64,000 bases of DNA, taken from NCBI RefSeq assembly GCF_025359345.1, contig NZ_JANYGQ010000014.1, positions 20,565 through 84,564 on the forward strand. The letters are read 5' to 3'. Source of the DNA: Mucilaginibacter sp. GTDB taxonomy: Bacteria; Bacteroidota; Bacteroidia; Sphingobacteriales; Sphingobacteriaceae. A program made the position numbers and the translations under genes. The notes under the pieces were generated by a model. That model worked only from the letters and a program-made list of their open reading frames with translations. It was not told where the DNA came from and did not search any database. Of the stretch, positions 50,525 through 58,989 are shown piece after piece (positions within the stretch are counted from its first letter, which is position 1; each line of letters opens with the position of its first letter).

Positions 50525-50764
50525 ATGAAAAATCTATTTCAAAATAACGAAATCAGTCCATTAGTAGTAGGTGCGGCTGTTGCAGGAGTACTGGCCGCCG
50601 GTACAGGCCTTTGGTATTATTTGAGCCGCATGCGCACTGCTGCCCTGGCCGCCAATTACCAGCACGAGCATGCTCATGACTACCTGGATGCAAGACATCC
50701 CAGGCAAGTAAAACACAAATCGGATGTTGGCGTTTTGCCGGGTTTGGTTAATCCGCAGCAATAA
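50525..50764 (+). CDS. Small single-pass membrane protein
   Basis: 79 residues from ATG 50525 (MKNLFQNNEISPL); the ten residues upstream in frame look non-coding. One membrane helix lies at about 11-32 (LVVGAAVAGVLAAGTGLWYY), then a basic RMRTAALAANY and a His-rich tail (QHEHAHDYLDARHPRQVKHK). No family recognised. Its stop is just before a long hairpin. Confidence 0.55.
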   Translation: MKNLFQNNEISPLVVGAAVAGVLAAGTGLWYYLSRMRTAALAANYQHEHAHDYLDARHPRQVKHKSDVGVLPGLVNPQQ

Positions 50765-50773
50765 TTCTCGCGT

Positions 50774-50828
50774 TTCGCGTTGCCGCAGGGTCTCTCGCAG
50801 ACTTTGACAGGCCCTGGGGCAACGCGAA
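50774..50828. terminator. Long GC-rich hairpin between convergent genes
   Basis: Arms TTCGCGTTGCCGCAGGG and CCCTGGGGCAACGCGAA pair in 16 of 17 positions. It lies between the stops of two convergent genes, so it can act as a bidirectional terminator or a REP-like element. Confidence 0.55.
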
Positions 50829-50858
50829 TGTTAGCGCTTCATAACCTTTTCACACGCA

Positions 50859-51278
50859 CTACTGCTTTTTAAATTTGTAGGTATAGATTACATCAACTGA
50901 TGTTTTACTAAGCATCAAGCTATCGCCCTTAACGGTATAATTATAACTGCTATTTAAAACGGCAGAAGTGTTAACCGATGTATTGTCAGGAAAGAATTGG
51001 TTATTGGTGAAATTTAAAACACCGGTGCTGATTTGCAGGTTGCCACTACCCACCGTAATATAGCCAACGCCAATGCCCGACTTAAAAGTATTGCCCGAAA
51101 TGATTAATTGCACCAAGTTTTGGTCTACCGGCGGCAGGGTAGTATTAACAAGTGAGGCTTTAAATACCCCGGTGTAGGTTCCGGTTAAATCGGGCGTATG
51201 TTTTTCCTTTTTGCAGGCGCTTGCCAATACTGCAGCGAGCATAAAAATTGCTATTCTTTTCATAAAAATTCTTTTCAA
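50859..51278 (-). CDS. Hypothetical lipoprotein
   Basis: 139 residues. The signal and lipobox are in MLAAVLASACKKEK; the start could be either Met 1 or Met 6. After the cysteine it has LTGTYTGVFKASLVN, a beta-rich middle and VKGDSLMLSKTSVDVIYTYK at the end. This looks like the small beta-sandwich lipoproteins common in Bacteroidota. Function unknown. Confidence 0.68.
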   Translation of the reverse strand: MKRIFMKRIAIFMLAAVLASACKKEKHTPDLTGTYTGVFKASLVNTTLPPVDQNLVQLIISGNTFKSGIGVGYITVGSGNLQISTGVLNFTNNQFFPDNTSVNTSAVLNSSYNYTVKGDSLMLSKTSVDVIYTYKFKKQ

Positions 51279-51402
51279 TCCTTACGCATGCCAAAGGCCG
51301 GGCGATACAAAAAAGTTGCGTATTTCAACCAATTAGGCATTTTTTTCAACCAATGGGTCGGAAAAATTCTAATGCCTGCAATGGTCGCTCTATCCCCACC
51401 AG

Positions 51403-51437
51403 CTATGGTCTATCATCCATGGACTATGGACTAACCT
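51403..51437. repeat. Heptamer array, CTATGGT family
   Basis: CTATGGT, CTATCAT, CCATGGA and CTATGGA in 7-nt register, between the lipoprotein and the S53 peptidase genes. The units match arrays at 20163 and 55660-55746. Confidence 0.7.
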
Positions 51438-51512
51438 CCCTTAACTAAAAAATAAAACTTAATTCACAGTTAATCAAAAATAGTTGTAGCTTTATTTCTT
51501 AAATACCTAAGC

Positions 51513-53051
51513 ATGAAAACATTAGACAAAGTTGCACTAGCAGGCAGCTACAAAAAGGCCCACATGGGCGAAACCACTGCTAAAGTTAACCGCCGCCAGT
51601 TTATTGATGTTACCGTTCGGGTACGCCGCAAAAAATCTATCGAAGCGCATTTAGGCGAAGGCAAACAGATTGGCCATGCCGATTACGAAAAAGAGTTTGG
51701 CTCGTCCCAAAAGGATGTGGACCAGGTGGAAGCTTTTGCCCACCAGTACAAACTGAAAACGGTTGAGGTTAGCCTGCCGCGCCGCAGCGTTATTTTACGG
51801 GGCAGCGTGGCCAATATGGAGGCAGCTTTTGGCGTAAGCCTTGCCAAAGCAGTAGACTCGCACGGCGACGACATCAGGGTGAGGAAAGGCGATATTTTTA
51901 TCCCTGAGTCACTGTCAGATATAATTGAAGGCGTTTTCGGGCTGGACAACCGCAAGGTAGCGCGGCCAATGTTTAAGGCGTTGGACGGGCAGGGCGGGAT
52001 TAGTCCGTCGGCCAAGGTAAGTAACTCATTTACCCCCACCCGGCTAGCTCAGATATATGGTTTCCCGACCGGATTTAACGGTAAAGGCCAAACCATTGCC
52101 ATAATTGAGCTGGGCGGCGGCTACCGCACAAAAGATTTAACAGCGTATTTTAAAGGCCTCGGCATTAAAAAACCATCAGTAAAAGCAATTTCGGTTGATG
52201 GCGGGAAAAACAAACCCAGCACTGCCGATAGTGCCGACGGCGAAGTGATGCTGGATATTGAGGTGGCCGGGGCGGTAGCTACGGGCGCCAAAATTGTGGT
52301 TTATTTTTGCCCCAATACAGATAAGGGCTTCCTGGATGCAATAACAAAAGCGGTGCATGATGGAACCCATAAACCTTCGGTGGTTTCCATAAGCTGGGGC
52401 GGCGCCGAAGTAGCCTGGACTGCACAGTCGCTAAACACGTATAACGAGGCATTTAAAGGCGCAGCCGCGCTGGGTGTTACCATCTGCGCAGCAGCCGGTG
52501 ACAATGGCTCGAGCGATGGCATAAAAGGCGGCGACGTGCATGTTGATTTCCCGGCTTCAAGTCCTTATGTGTTGGCCTGTGGTGGTACATCGTTAAAAGC
52601 AAACGGTAATACCATTACATCCGAAACTGTTTGGCACGATTCTGTAAACTCGGCAACCGGTGGAGGAGTAAGTAATGTGTTCCCTTTACCCGATTATCAA
52701 AAGAATGCCAACGTGCCCAAAGCTATTGGTACCAACAATGATGGTCGCGGCGTGCCAGATGTCGCCGGCAACGCCGACCCAAATACAGGCTACGTTGTTC
52801 TGGTTGACGGACAGCAAATGGTTATTGGTGGCACCAGCGCCGTTGCGCCCTTATACGCAGGCCTCATTGCCTGTCTTAACCAGCAAAGTAGCAAATGGGC
52901 AGGATTTATCAACCCAAAGCTATACGCCAACCCATCGCTATGCCGCGATATAACCAGCGGTAACAACCGCACTGCCGATGGCAATAAGGGATATGATGCC
53001 GGGGCAGGCTGGGATGCGTGTACGGGGTTGGGGGTGTTTAATAAACTTTAA
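51513..53051 (+). CDS. S53 family (sedolisin/kumamolisin-like) serine peptidase
   Basis: 512 residues. A pro-kumamolisin activation domain spans residues about 25-155 (VTVRVRRKKSIEAHLG, LPRRSVILRGSVANMEAAFG). The peptidase domain has the catalytic E244 and D248 (GEVMLDIEVAG), oxyanion D330 (AAGDNGSSDG) and nucleophile S442 (GGTSAVAPLYAGL), plus a C-terminal calcium-binding DITSG and YDAGAGWDACTGLG. These enzymes usually work in acid. No signal peptide is visible at the start (MKTLDKVALAGSYK), which is unusual for a family of secreted proenzymes. It may be released by another route or act internally. Confidence 0.9.
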   Translation: MKTLDKVALAGSYKKAHMGETTAKVNRRQFIDVTVRVRRKKSIEAHLGEGKQIGHADYEKEFGSSQKDVDQVEAFAHQYKLKTVEVSLPRRSVILRGSVANMEAAFGVSLAKAVDSHGDDIRVRKGDIFIPESLSDIIEGVFGLDNRKVARPMFKALDGQGGISPSAKVSNSFTPTRLAQIYGFPTGFNGKGQTIAIIELGGGYRTKDLTAYFKGLGIKKPSVKAISVDGGKNKPSTADSADGEVMLDIEVAGAVATGAKIVVYFCPNTDKGFLDAITKAVHDGTHKPSVVSISWGGAEVAWTAQSLNTYNEAFKGAAALGVTICAAAGDNGSSDGIKGGDVHVDFPASSPYVLACGGTSLKANGNTITSETVWHDSVNSATGGGVSNVFPLPDYQKNANVPKAIGTNNDGRGVPDVAGNADPNTGYVVLVDGQQMVIGGTSAVAPLYAGLIACLNQQSSKWAGFINPKLYANPSLCRDITSGNNRTADGNKGYDAGAGWDACTGLGVFNKL

Positions 53052-53053
53052 AC

Positions 53054-53085
53054 AGGTCATCGAGTCATTTGGTCATTGTTTGTCG
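53054..53085. repeat. Octamer array after the S53 gene
   Basis: AGGTCATC, GAGTCATT, TGGTCATT and GTTTGTCG in 8-nt register. It lies inside a hairpin loop whose stem is AACAGGTC (53051-53058) and GACCTGTT (53095-53102), which may also act as a terminator. Confidence 0.55.
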
Positions 53086-53185
53086 TCGGTTTAAGACCTG
53101 TTGTGATAGGTTTTTATTTGGTTTTATGCATTTATTATCAGTACTTTAGCTTAACCAAATTAAAAACCCTAAACTCATCCAAACC

Positions 53186-53584
53186 ATGAAAAATAAAGAC
53201 TTTATGAACCGTTGGTACACCGAGTTGTGGAACAATGGCAATGCCGGTGTTATTGACGAAATGTTACATCCTGACGTGAAAGCTTATGGCCTTGGCCCCG
53301 AGCCGCTGGTTGACATTGACGCTTTCAGAGAGTTTTACGAAAGTTTCAGCAACGACCTTACAGATATTAAAGTCACTGTCGACAAAAATATTGCCGAAGA
53401 TGACTTTGTAGTTTCGCTGTGCCTGGTTGAGGCTGTGCATAAAAAAAGCGGGGCGCCGGTAAAGTTTACAGGTACCTCTATTGGGCAATTTAAAGACGGG
53501 AAGCTGCTAACAGCCTGGAATCATTTTGACTTTTTAACCTATAATTTACAGATAGGTAAAATAACGGCGGCGCAGTTGGCTTGA
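53186..53584 (+). CDS. SnoaL-like/NTF2-fold protein
   Basis: 132 residues. The cone fold is seen in NRWYTELWNNGNAGVIDEML, the FREFYESFSNDLTDIKVTVD segment and LLTAWNHFDFLTYNLQIG. It fits the SnoaL-like or ester-cyclase group (nuclear transport factor 2 fold) of small enzymes and binding proteins. No signal peptide. Substrate unknown. Confidence 0.8.
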   Translation: MKNKDFMNRWYTELWNNGNAGVIDEMLHPDVKAYGLGPEPLVDIDAFREFYESFSNDLTDIKVTVDKNIAEDDFVVSLCLVEAVHKKSGAPVKFTGTSIGQFKDGKLLTAWNHFDFLTYNLQIGKITAAQLA

Positions 53585-53636
53585 TCTTGAGTGTGATGCT
53601 TTTTGACTACTACTGCAACTCTCTACCGCCACTTCC

Positions 53637-54602
53637 TCACTGCTGCTGTTGTTGTTGCTGCATAATTTCCAAATGGCGCTGGTAGCTGTTTTTTTGTGCG
53701 GCGGAGTTCATGGCTGATATGGGTGAGTGTTCAACTACATCGTTATTGTTCAGTACATTCTCGTCGTCGACGGAAACGGCTACTTCCAGCTTGTGGCCTG
53801 ATGAACCTTTGTAAACCCCCTTAACGGGCGAGCAATCGGCAAAGTTGCGGCCCACGGCCAGGCGTACGTGGGTCTCGTTGGCTACACAGTTGTTAGTTGG
53901 GTCGATACCGAGCCAGCCGTAGTCGGGAATGTAGGCTTCGGTCCAGGCATGAGTGGCGCCCTCGCCGCGCATGTTGTTGCGACTGGTGCAGATGTAGCCG
54001 CTAACGTAGCGGGCAGGGATTTGAACCATACGCAGCATTTCGGCCAGTATGTGGGCAAAATCCTGGCAAACGCCTGCTTTTAGTTTCCATATTTCGTCCA
54101 ACTGTGTATCGAATGTGGTTACTCCTTTTATGTAGGTAAAGTTATCGTACACGTACTGGCAAAAACGCAGGGCAACGTGGTATGGCGTATCGTCATTTAG
54201 TTTTTCCGCCTCAACAATTTCCTTTAGTTCTTCAATACCGTCGAAATATTCCTGGCGAAGGAAGTCGATATAAGGCACTACGTATTTCAGGCGTTTTAAG
54301 TCTTCCCATTGCTGGGCAGGGAAAATATCGCTCACGGGCAGCGGCCTGTGTTTAGTGGTTACCAATATTTTTGAGTTGATAGTGAGCACCATATGCGGGT
54401 CACTATAGGTAAAGCTGCCCACTTCGTTGCCATAATAATCAATATAAGTATCAACCGGTGGGTTACCGCTGATGATCAGTTCCTGCTTAATTACATCCTG
54501 GTACAAGTCCTTTATTGGGTACAGGATAATCTGGTTGGCACTGTCGCGCACAGGTCCCTCGTAAATGTAGCGGGTTATATGTTGTATTTCAAATTCGGGC
54601 AT
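53637..54602 (-). CDS. Transglutaminase-like cysteine protease family protein
   Basis: 321 residues. A Bact_transglu_N domain covers about 1-80 (RYIYEGPVRDSANQIILYP). The catalytic triad region has C179 (LKAGVCQDFAH), H218 (ATHAWTEAYIPDYGW) and D234 (LGIDPTN). The gene follows the alpha-E and circularly permuted ATP-grasp genes on the same strand, a set conserved in many bacteria. They are thought to form an amide-bond-building or cleaving system for an unknown peptide or modification. A glutamine-rich tail ends the protein (EIMQQQQQQQ). Confidence 0.88.
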   Translation of the reverse strand: MPEFEIQHITRYIYEGPVRDSANQIILYPIKDLYQDVIKQELIISGNPPVDTYIDYYGNEVGSFTYSDPHMVLTINSKILVTTKHRPLPVSDIFPAQQWEDLKRLKYVVPYIDFLRQEYFDGIEELKEIVEAEKLNDDTPYHVALRFCQYVYDNFTYIKGVTTFDTQLDEIWKLKAGVCQDFAHILAEMLRMVQIPARYVSGYICTSRNNMRGEGATHAWTEAYIPDYGWLGIDPTNNCVANETHVRLAVGRNFADCSPVKGVYKGSSGHKLEVAVSVDDENVLNNNDVVEHSPISAMNSAAQKNSYQRHLEIMQQQQQQQ

Positions 54603-54611
54603 GGTGATGCT

Positions 54612-54637
54612 GTTGTAATGTTGAAAAAGTTGTAATT
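54612..54637. repeat. Octamer array, GTTGNAAN family
   Basis: GTTGTAAT, GTTGAAAA and then GTTGTAAT after one extra A, just upstream of the transglutaminase gene start. Same family as at 8292 and 13952. Confidence 0.6.
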
Positions 54638-54649
54638 TTATTTTTCCTC

Positions 54650-54677
54650 CTAATCTCTGGTCTCTACCCTCTAATCA
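54650..54677. repeat. Heptamer array at the alpha-E stop codon
   Basis: CTAATCT, CTGGTCT, CTACCCT and CTAATCA in 7-nt register, with the last unit inside the alpha-E stop. The first two heptads are identical to those at 19290-19303. Confidence 0.7.
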
Positions 54678-55613
54678 CGAGTTCGCAAAATAATGTTGAT
54701 TTAAAGCATTACCGATGCCATATAGCTCTTTGCGGATTTGCTGCAGGTATTGGTGCAGCCCGTCCTGTTCTATGCTTTTTACCGAGCTATATTTGATACG
54801 GCTTTGCAGTCGGCCGATCTGGAAGCTCAACTCGCGGAAATCGTCGGCATTGCTGTTGTTTTTGAGCCTGTCGAAATACCGCTGGATGTTGTTTACCGAG
54901 TAGATTACCGAGCGGGGAAAATCGTTGTTGAGCACCACCTGCTCCAGTATGTTACTGGCCTCGAAGCCTTCGCGGTAGGTTTTTAAGTACAGTTCATAAC
55001 CGCCGAGCGATAACAGAAGGTGTTTCCAGTAGCTGGTATCGGTCAGCAAATCGGGATTGTCACTAACCGAGCCAAACTTGGTATCCAATATATCCACACT
55101 TTGTATCGCACGTTCCAGGTATTTGCCAATGTTCATAAAACTTCGCCCCTCACCTCGCTCCATGGTGATTTCGGCTGTGCCGTAATAAAGCATTACCTGT
55201 TTAATCAGTACATCAAGCACCCCGATAGGATCTTCACGCTGTAAGGACTTTTCAATTTTGGGGTCCTTCACTGTATGGTAATACTCATTAAGGCATTGCC
55301 ACAAATCCTTGGGGATATGCTCTTGTACTCCGCGGGCATTTTCGCGCGATAGTGTGATGATATTCAATATCGAGTTCGGGTTATTTTTGCCCGTAACCAT
55401 ATACTTTAATACTGCGCGACTGTTGTTATCCAGCTTGCCTGCTTCTTCCTCGTCGCCTACGCCGGCAAAAATGCGTATAACCGGCGCCCAGGTAAATTCC
55501 TGTATGGTATCCTGGCTCGATGCGTAATTAATCTTCAGCATCCGCAGCATACCGTCGCTGCGCTCAATGTACCTGCTTAACCAGTAAAAACTTGCTGCTA
55601 CCCTGCTTAACAT
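54675..55613 (-). CDS. Alpha-E domain protein (DUF403)
   Basis: 312 residues, almost all helical, which is the DUF403 alpha-E fold. Diagnostic segments are the N-terminal MLSRVAASFYWLSRYIERSDGMLRML (given in parts: SRVAASFYWLSRYIERSD and LRMLKI), the central FMNIGKYLERAIQSVDIL, and QDGLHQYLQQIRKELYGIG at the end. The biochemical role is unknown, but it nearly always neighbours the ATP-grasp and transglutaminase genes, as here. Confidence 0.9.
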   Translation of the reverse strand: MLSRVAASFYWLSRYIERSDGMLRMLKINYASSQDTIQEFTWAPVIRIFAGVGDEEEAGKLDNNSRAVLKYMVTGKNNPNSILNIITLSRENARGVQEHIPKDLWQCLNEYYHTVKDPKIEKSLQREDPIGVLDVLIKQVMLYYGTAEITMERGEGRSFMNIGKYLERAIQSVDILDTKFGSVSDNPDLLTDTSYWKHLLLSLGGYELYLKTYREGFEASNILEQVVLNNDFPRSVIYSVNNIQRYFDRLKNNSNADDFRELSFQIGRLQSRIKYSSVKSIEQDGLHQYLQQIRKELYGIGNALNQHYFANS

Positions 55614-55620
55614 ATTCTAA

Positions 55621-55823
55621 TTTCGGATGTCGAATTTTCCATTTCGGATTTATTTAATTAGTCCATAGTCGATGGACCATAGACCATAGTAAAATTTTTA
55701 TTGTTCATAATCAAATACATGGACTATCAACTATGGACTATGGTCTTTTCTTTTTTCTTGGCTCTTGACTCTTGACTCTTGACTCTTTTTTCTTGGCTCT
55801 TGACTCTTGGCTCTTGACTCTCT
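55621..55823. repeat. Long heptamer array filling the gap between two genes
   Basis: This 203-nt gap can be read as 29 consecutive 7-nt units in one register. Clear stretches are TTTCGGA (55621 and 55642), CCATAGT/CCATAGA (55663-55690), ATGGACT/ATGGTCT (55719-55746), and 15 consecutive heptads from 55719 including GCTCTTG and ACTCTTG repeated many times. The units in 55691-55718 are degenerate. Heptads recur at 20163 and 51403. Confidence 0.75.
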
Positions 55824-55827
55824 TCCC

Positions 55828-57276
55828 CTATGCCAACACCCACGTATCCTTACTCCCGCCGCCCTGCGAGCTATTTACCACCAGCGAGCCTTCTTTTAGC
55901 GCTACGCGGGTTAGCCCGCCGGGCACTATTTCGATGCCATCGGGACCGTAAAGCGCGTATGGGCGCAGGTCAATGCGTCTCGGCTGCAACTCGCCCTGCA
56001 TGTAGCAGGGTGCTGCAGAAAGGCTTATAGTTGGCTGCGCGATAAAGTTGCGCGGGTCTTTCAGTACTGCCAGTTTATATTCTTCAATCTCCTGCTCTGT
56101 TGATGCATGGCCCATCAGCATGCCGTAGCCACCGCTGCCATTGGTTTTTTTAATTACCATGGTGTTTATGTTTTTAAACACGTGGGCGCGCTCGTCGGGG
56201 TTACCTAATTGGTGGGTAGGCACATTTTTAAGTATGGGTTCCTCGTTCAGATAATATTTTATCATTTCGGGAACGTAAACGTATACGGCCTTGTCGTCGG
56301 CTACGCCGGTACCTATAGCATTTACTATGGCCACATTACCCTTGCGGTAAGCGCCCATAATGCCGGCAACACCCAGCATGCTGGATGGATTAAACACCAG
56401 TGGATCGAGGTATTCGTCGTCAACGCGGCGATATATTACATCAACCTGCTGCAGGCCGGTGGTGGTTTTCATGAATACTTTATGATTATTTACTACCAGA
56501 TCGCGACCCTCAACCAGCTCAACCCCCATGAGGCGGGCCAGCGTAGTATGCTCAAAGTACGCCGAGTTGTATATTCCCGGGCTAAGCAGTACAATTGTGG
56601 GGTTTGATATCTGCCTCGGCGACAATGCCAGCAAGTTTTTATACAATATTGTAGGATACTCCGTAACGCTGCGTACGCCGCACTGGGGCAGTAAATCAGG
56701 AAAGAGGCGTTTGGTGATCTCGCGGTTCTCCAGCATATAGCTTACGCCGCTGGGGGTGCGAAGATTATCTTCCAGAACGTAGAATGTACCATCATAATCA
56801 CGAATGATATCTATACCGCTGATGTGGACATAAATATCATAGGGTACCTGCAGTTGGTACATCTCGCGTAAAAAGTGCGGGCACGAATAGATAATGTCGA
56901 TAGGCACAATACCGTCTTTGATGATGAATTGGTTGTGGTATACATCCTTCAAAAAAAGATTGAGCGCAGTAAGCCGCTGCTTAATGCCACGCTCCACAAA
57001 AGCCCATTCATCGGCAGTAATGATGCGGGGGATAATATCAAAGGGAAAAATCTTCTCGATGCCCTCGCCGCTGTTATAAACCGTGAAGGTAATACCCTGG
57101 CTCATGAACAGGCGTTTGGCCAATTCCTCTTTCTTATTCAAATCGTCGGCACTTTCGCCCGAGATATAGTCGATCACCTTGCGATAATGGTCGCGAACGG
57201 CCGCATCTGCGCCATACATTTCGTCCCATACACCATTTATGGGACTATATTTATCAAAATAACCAGATTCAATCAT
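55828..57276 (-). CDS. Circularly permuted type 2 ATP-grasp protein
   Basis: 482 residues of the CP_ATPgrasp_2 family (DUF404/407). Typical segments are FDIIPRIITADEWAFVERGI, IYVHISGIDIIRDYDGTFYV with VLEDNLRTPSGVSYMLENR, and MVIKKTNGSGGYGMLMG (the ATP-binding loop). The C-terminal part ends SSQGGGSKDTWVLA. It probably makes a peptide-type bond using ATP, in the same unknown pathway as the alpha-E and transglutaminase proteins. It is the first gene of the set. Confidence 0.9.
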   Translation of the reverse strand: MIESGYFDKYSPINGVWDEMYGADAAVRDHYRKVIDYISGESADDLNKKEELAKRLFMSQGITFTVYNSGEGIEKIFPFDIIPRIITADEWAFVERGIKQRLTALNLFLKDVYHNQFIIKDGIVPIDIIYSCPHFLREMYQLQVPYDIYVHISGIDIIRDYDGTFYVLEDNLRTPSGVSYMLENREITKRLFPDLLPQCGVRSVTEYPTILYKNLLALSPRQISNPTIVLLSPGIYNSAYFEHTTLARLMGVELVEGRDLVVNNHKVFMKTTTGLQQVDVIYRRVDDEYLDPLVFNPSSMLGVAGIMGAYRKGNVAIVNAIGTGVADDKAVYVYVPEMIKYYLNEEPILKNVPTHQLGNPDERAHVFKNINTMVIKKTNGSGGYGMLMGHASTEQEIEEYKLAVLKDPRNFIAQPTISLSAAPCYMQGELQPRRIDLRPYALYGPDGIEIVPGGLTRVALKEGSLVVNSSQGGGSKDTWVLA

Positions 57277-57743
57277 AACATTTTACCTAAAAACTAAAAC
57301 ACGAGCACCAGTTACTTTTAAAAACCGTAATTTATGAACTGTTTTTGTATAAAAGCGAATTAATTTACAATTATTTTATAATATTTTTAATAAAACTTGA
57401 TTTTTGCACTTAAAATGGCAATTACTGATAGTGATTAGAGACTGGAGATTAGCGATAGTTGAGAATTTTTTAAAATTAAGTGGGGTTTGACCAATAGAAA
57501 TAAATACATCCGTGCAAAATATAGGAGCGAATCGCGTTTAATATGGTCTACATAACCGCCTGGTGGGTCAAAGTCCCATTGTTTTCCTGCGGTAGAAAAT
57601 TCTTTTTTTGGATAGACTTGAAATCCGACATCACATTTCAACTCACTTATGAGCAGTTACCCCTTTACGGAGTGCTTTTAATTGCAAACAAACAGCTAAA
57701 TAAATCGTTATAGATAATATATTTAATTAATTGGAAATTATAA
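57277..57743. other. Intergenic gap before the receiver gene
   Basis: 467 nt, AT-rich. It contains a heptamer array (57432-57459) and the promoter regions on both sides. A 68-codon minus-strand frame at 57435-57641 has no support and overlaps the array, so I do not call it. Confidence 0.45.
57432..57459. repeat. Heptamer array upstream of the ATP-grasp gene
   Basis: TGATTAG, AGACTGG, AGATTAG and CGATAGT in 7-nt register, the reverse complement of the CTAATCT/CTGGTCT type of 19290 and 54650. Confidence 0.6.
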
Positions 57744-58172
57744 ATGTGTAATCTATTTGTTCTTGAAGACGACTTAGTTCAGCAATATATTATAAAGGCT
57801 AACCTGGCCCAGTTTAAGGTTTTTCAGGATATATCGTACTATGAAAACGGCAGCCCGCTGGTCGACTACCTGCATGCCAACAAAACAAACCCTGATTGCC
57901 TGCCCGATATGATGTTTGTTGACCTGGAAATGCCGGGCGTTAACGGATGGAAAGTACTTGACGAACTTAATAAACTAAACAACTCGCTTTGTAAACAGAT
58001 AATAGTCTATATTATTACCACCTCAATATCACTTGGTGACAGGATGCGTGCCCTGAAATATGACTTTGTCAGGGAATTTATCAGCAAACCCGTTACAAAG
58101 CAAACCTATATCGAAATAAGCCGCGATGCTGAAAAAATGGTTTCCGGGAGCCCTGAGCTGGAAGCATCATGA
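57744..58172 (+). CDS. Stand-alone response regulator receiver protein
   Basis: 142 residues, a CheY-like receiver. The acidic pocket is EDD (8-10), the phospho-acceptor D60 in MMFVDLEMPGVNGWK, Thr in IITTSIS and K115 in FISKPV. No output domain. It resembles the protein at 22890-23309 (NGW and FISKP). It may serve the histidine kinase gene 818 nt downstream. Confidence 0.88.
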   Translation: MCNLFVLEDDLVQQYIIKANLAQFKVFQDISYYENGSPLVDYLHANKTNPDCLPDMMFVDLEMPGVNGWKVLDELNKLNNSLCKQIIVYIITTSISLGDRMRALKYDFVREFISKPVTKQTYIEISRDAEKMVSGSPELEAS

Positions 58173-58267
58173 AGTTTTGGCCTGGGAATGGCTGATTTGC
58201 CATTTTCACCACTCCATGCAACCATATCAGTTGTGCCCTCGTCTTGCCCATATAAAAATTAAATTAT

Positions 58268-58819
58268 ATGGATAATATCTCTACGGTACTAAAAAAACTT
58301 ACGCTGGTTACTGCACTGTTACTAAGCGTATTACTTACCACGCAGGCACAAACCGACACCAAAATCATCGGTAACAAACAACGCTCGGGTTCGGCAAGCA
58401 CCAGCTTCGATTTGGTTAAGGGCAAGCAGGTTGGTATTAAAATGAATGCCGGCCACAAACCTGTACAATTGCTAAAATTTAACTTCACGGTAGAGAGCCA
58501 ATGCACCGACACTATCCGGTTTAAAGTAAACATTTACGAGTTTAATTATGTAACCCCCGGCGCTAACCTGGCAAAGCAGGAAATTACAGGCGGCATCACC
58601 CGAGGCAAACACCACATCAGTATCGATCTTGAGCCCTACAAGATCATCGCCAAAAAGGAGTTGCTGGTGGCCATTGAGTTTTTAAACGACTACCATTGCG
58701 ATAACCACTTTGCTATCGGCCTGTTTAACGGTGGCACCTACCATTTTGAAAACGGCGTTTGGAAAAAATTGGCAGTTGCCGGGGTCGATTTTAATTTGCT
58801 TGTGAGGAAGATGAAGTAA
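58268..58819 (+). CDS. Exported hypothetical protein
   Basis: 183 residues with a signal peptide (KLTLVTALLLSVLLTTQAQ). The mature part is rich in beta strands (KPVQLLKFNFTVESQ, IRFKVNIYEFNYVTPG, ITRGKHHISIDLEPYKI, ELLVAIEFLNDYHC, HFAIGLFNGGTYHF), like a jelly-roll. Function unknown. A strong terminator follows. Confidence 0.68.
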   Translation: MDNISTVLKKLTLVTALLLSVLLTTQAQTDTKIIGNKQRSGSASTSFDLVKGKQVGIKMNAGHKPVQLLKFNFTVESQCTDTIRFKVNIYEFNYVTPGANLAKQEITGGITRGKHHISIDLEPYKIIAKKELLVAIEFLNDYHCDNHFAIGLFNGGTYHFENGVWKKLAVAGVDFNLLVRKMK

Positions 58820-58877
58820 ACGTTTGAAGAATTTAACCCGCCCTCATTAGCCGCTGCATAGTAAATCTTTAGCTTAA

Positions 58878-58919
58878 AAATAAACAGTTGTTGCTGCTTA
58901 AAGCCACAGCTGTTTATTT
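58878..58919 (+). terminator. Rho-independent terminator
   Basis: AAATAAACAG and CTGTTTATTT pair perfectly over 10 bp, with 3 more weak pairs, and are followed by T-rich sequence. It lies 58 nt after the exported protein gene. Confidence 0.7.
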
Positions 58920-58989
58920 TCGTCTACCGCGAGGATTTAGTCCCTTTTCTCAATTTTAAATAAACTAAAATAATATATATTTTAGTGGA

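Noticed and set aside
55719..55823. The repeated TTGACTC units considered as a CRISPR-like array or tandem -35 boxes
   Set aside because: There are no spacers, the period is only 7 nt, and Bacteroidota promoters do not use a TTGACA-type -35 element.
57435..57641. A 68-codon minus-strand frame in the gap before the receiver gene
   Set aside because: It overlaps a heptamer array, has no recognised motif and no promoter or neighbour support.
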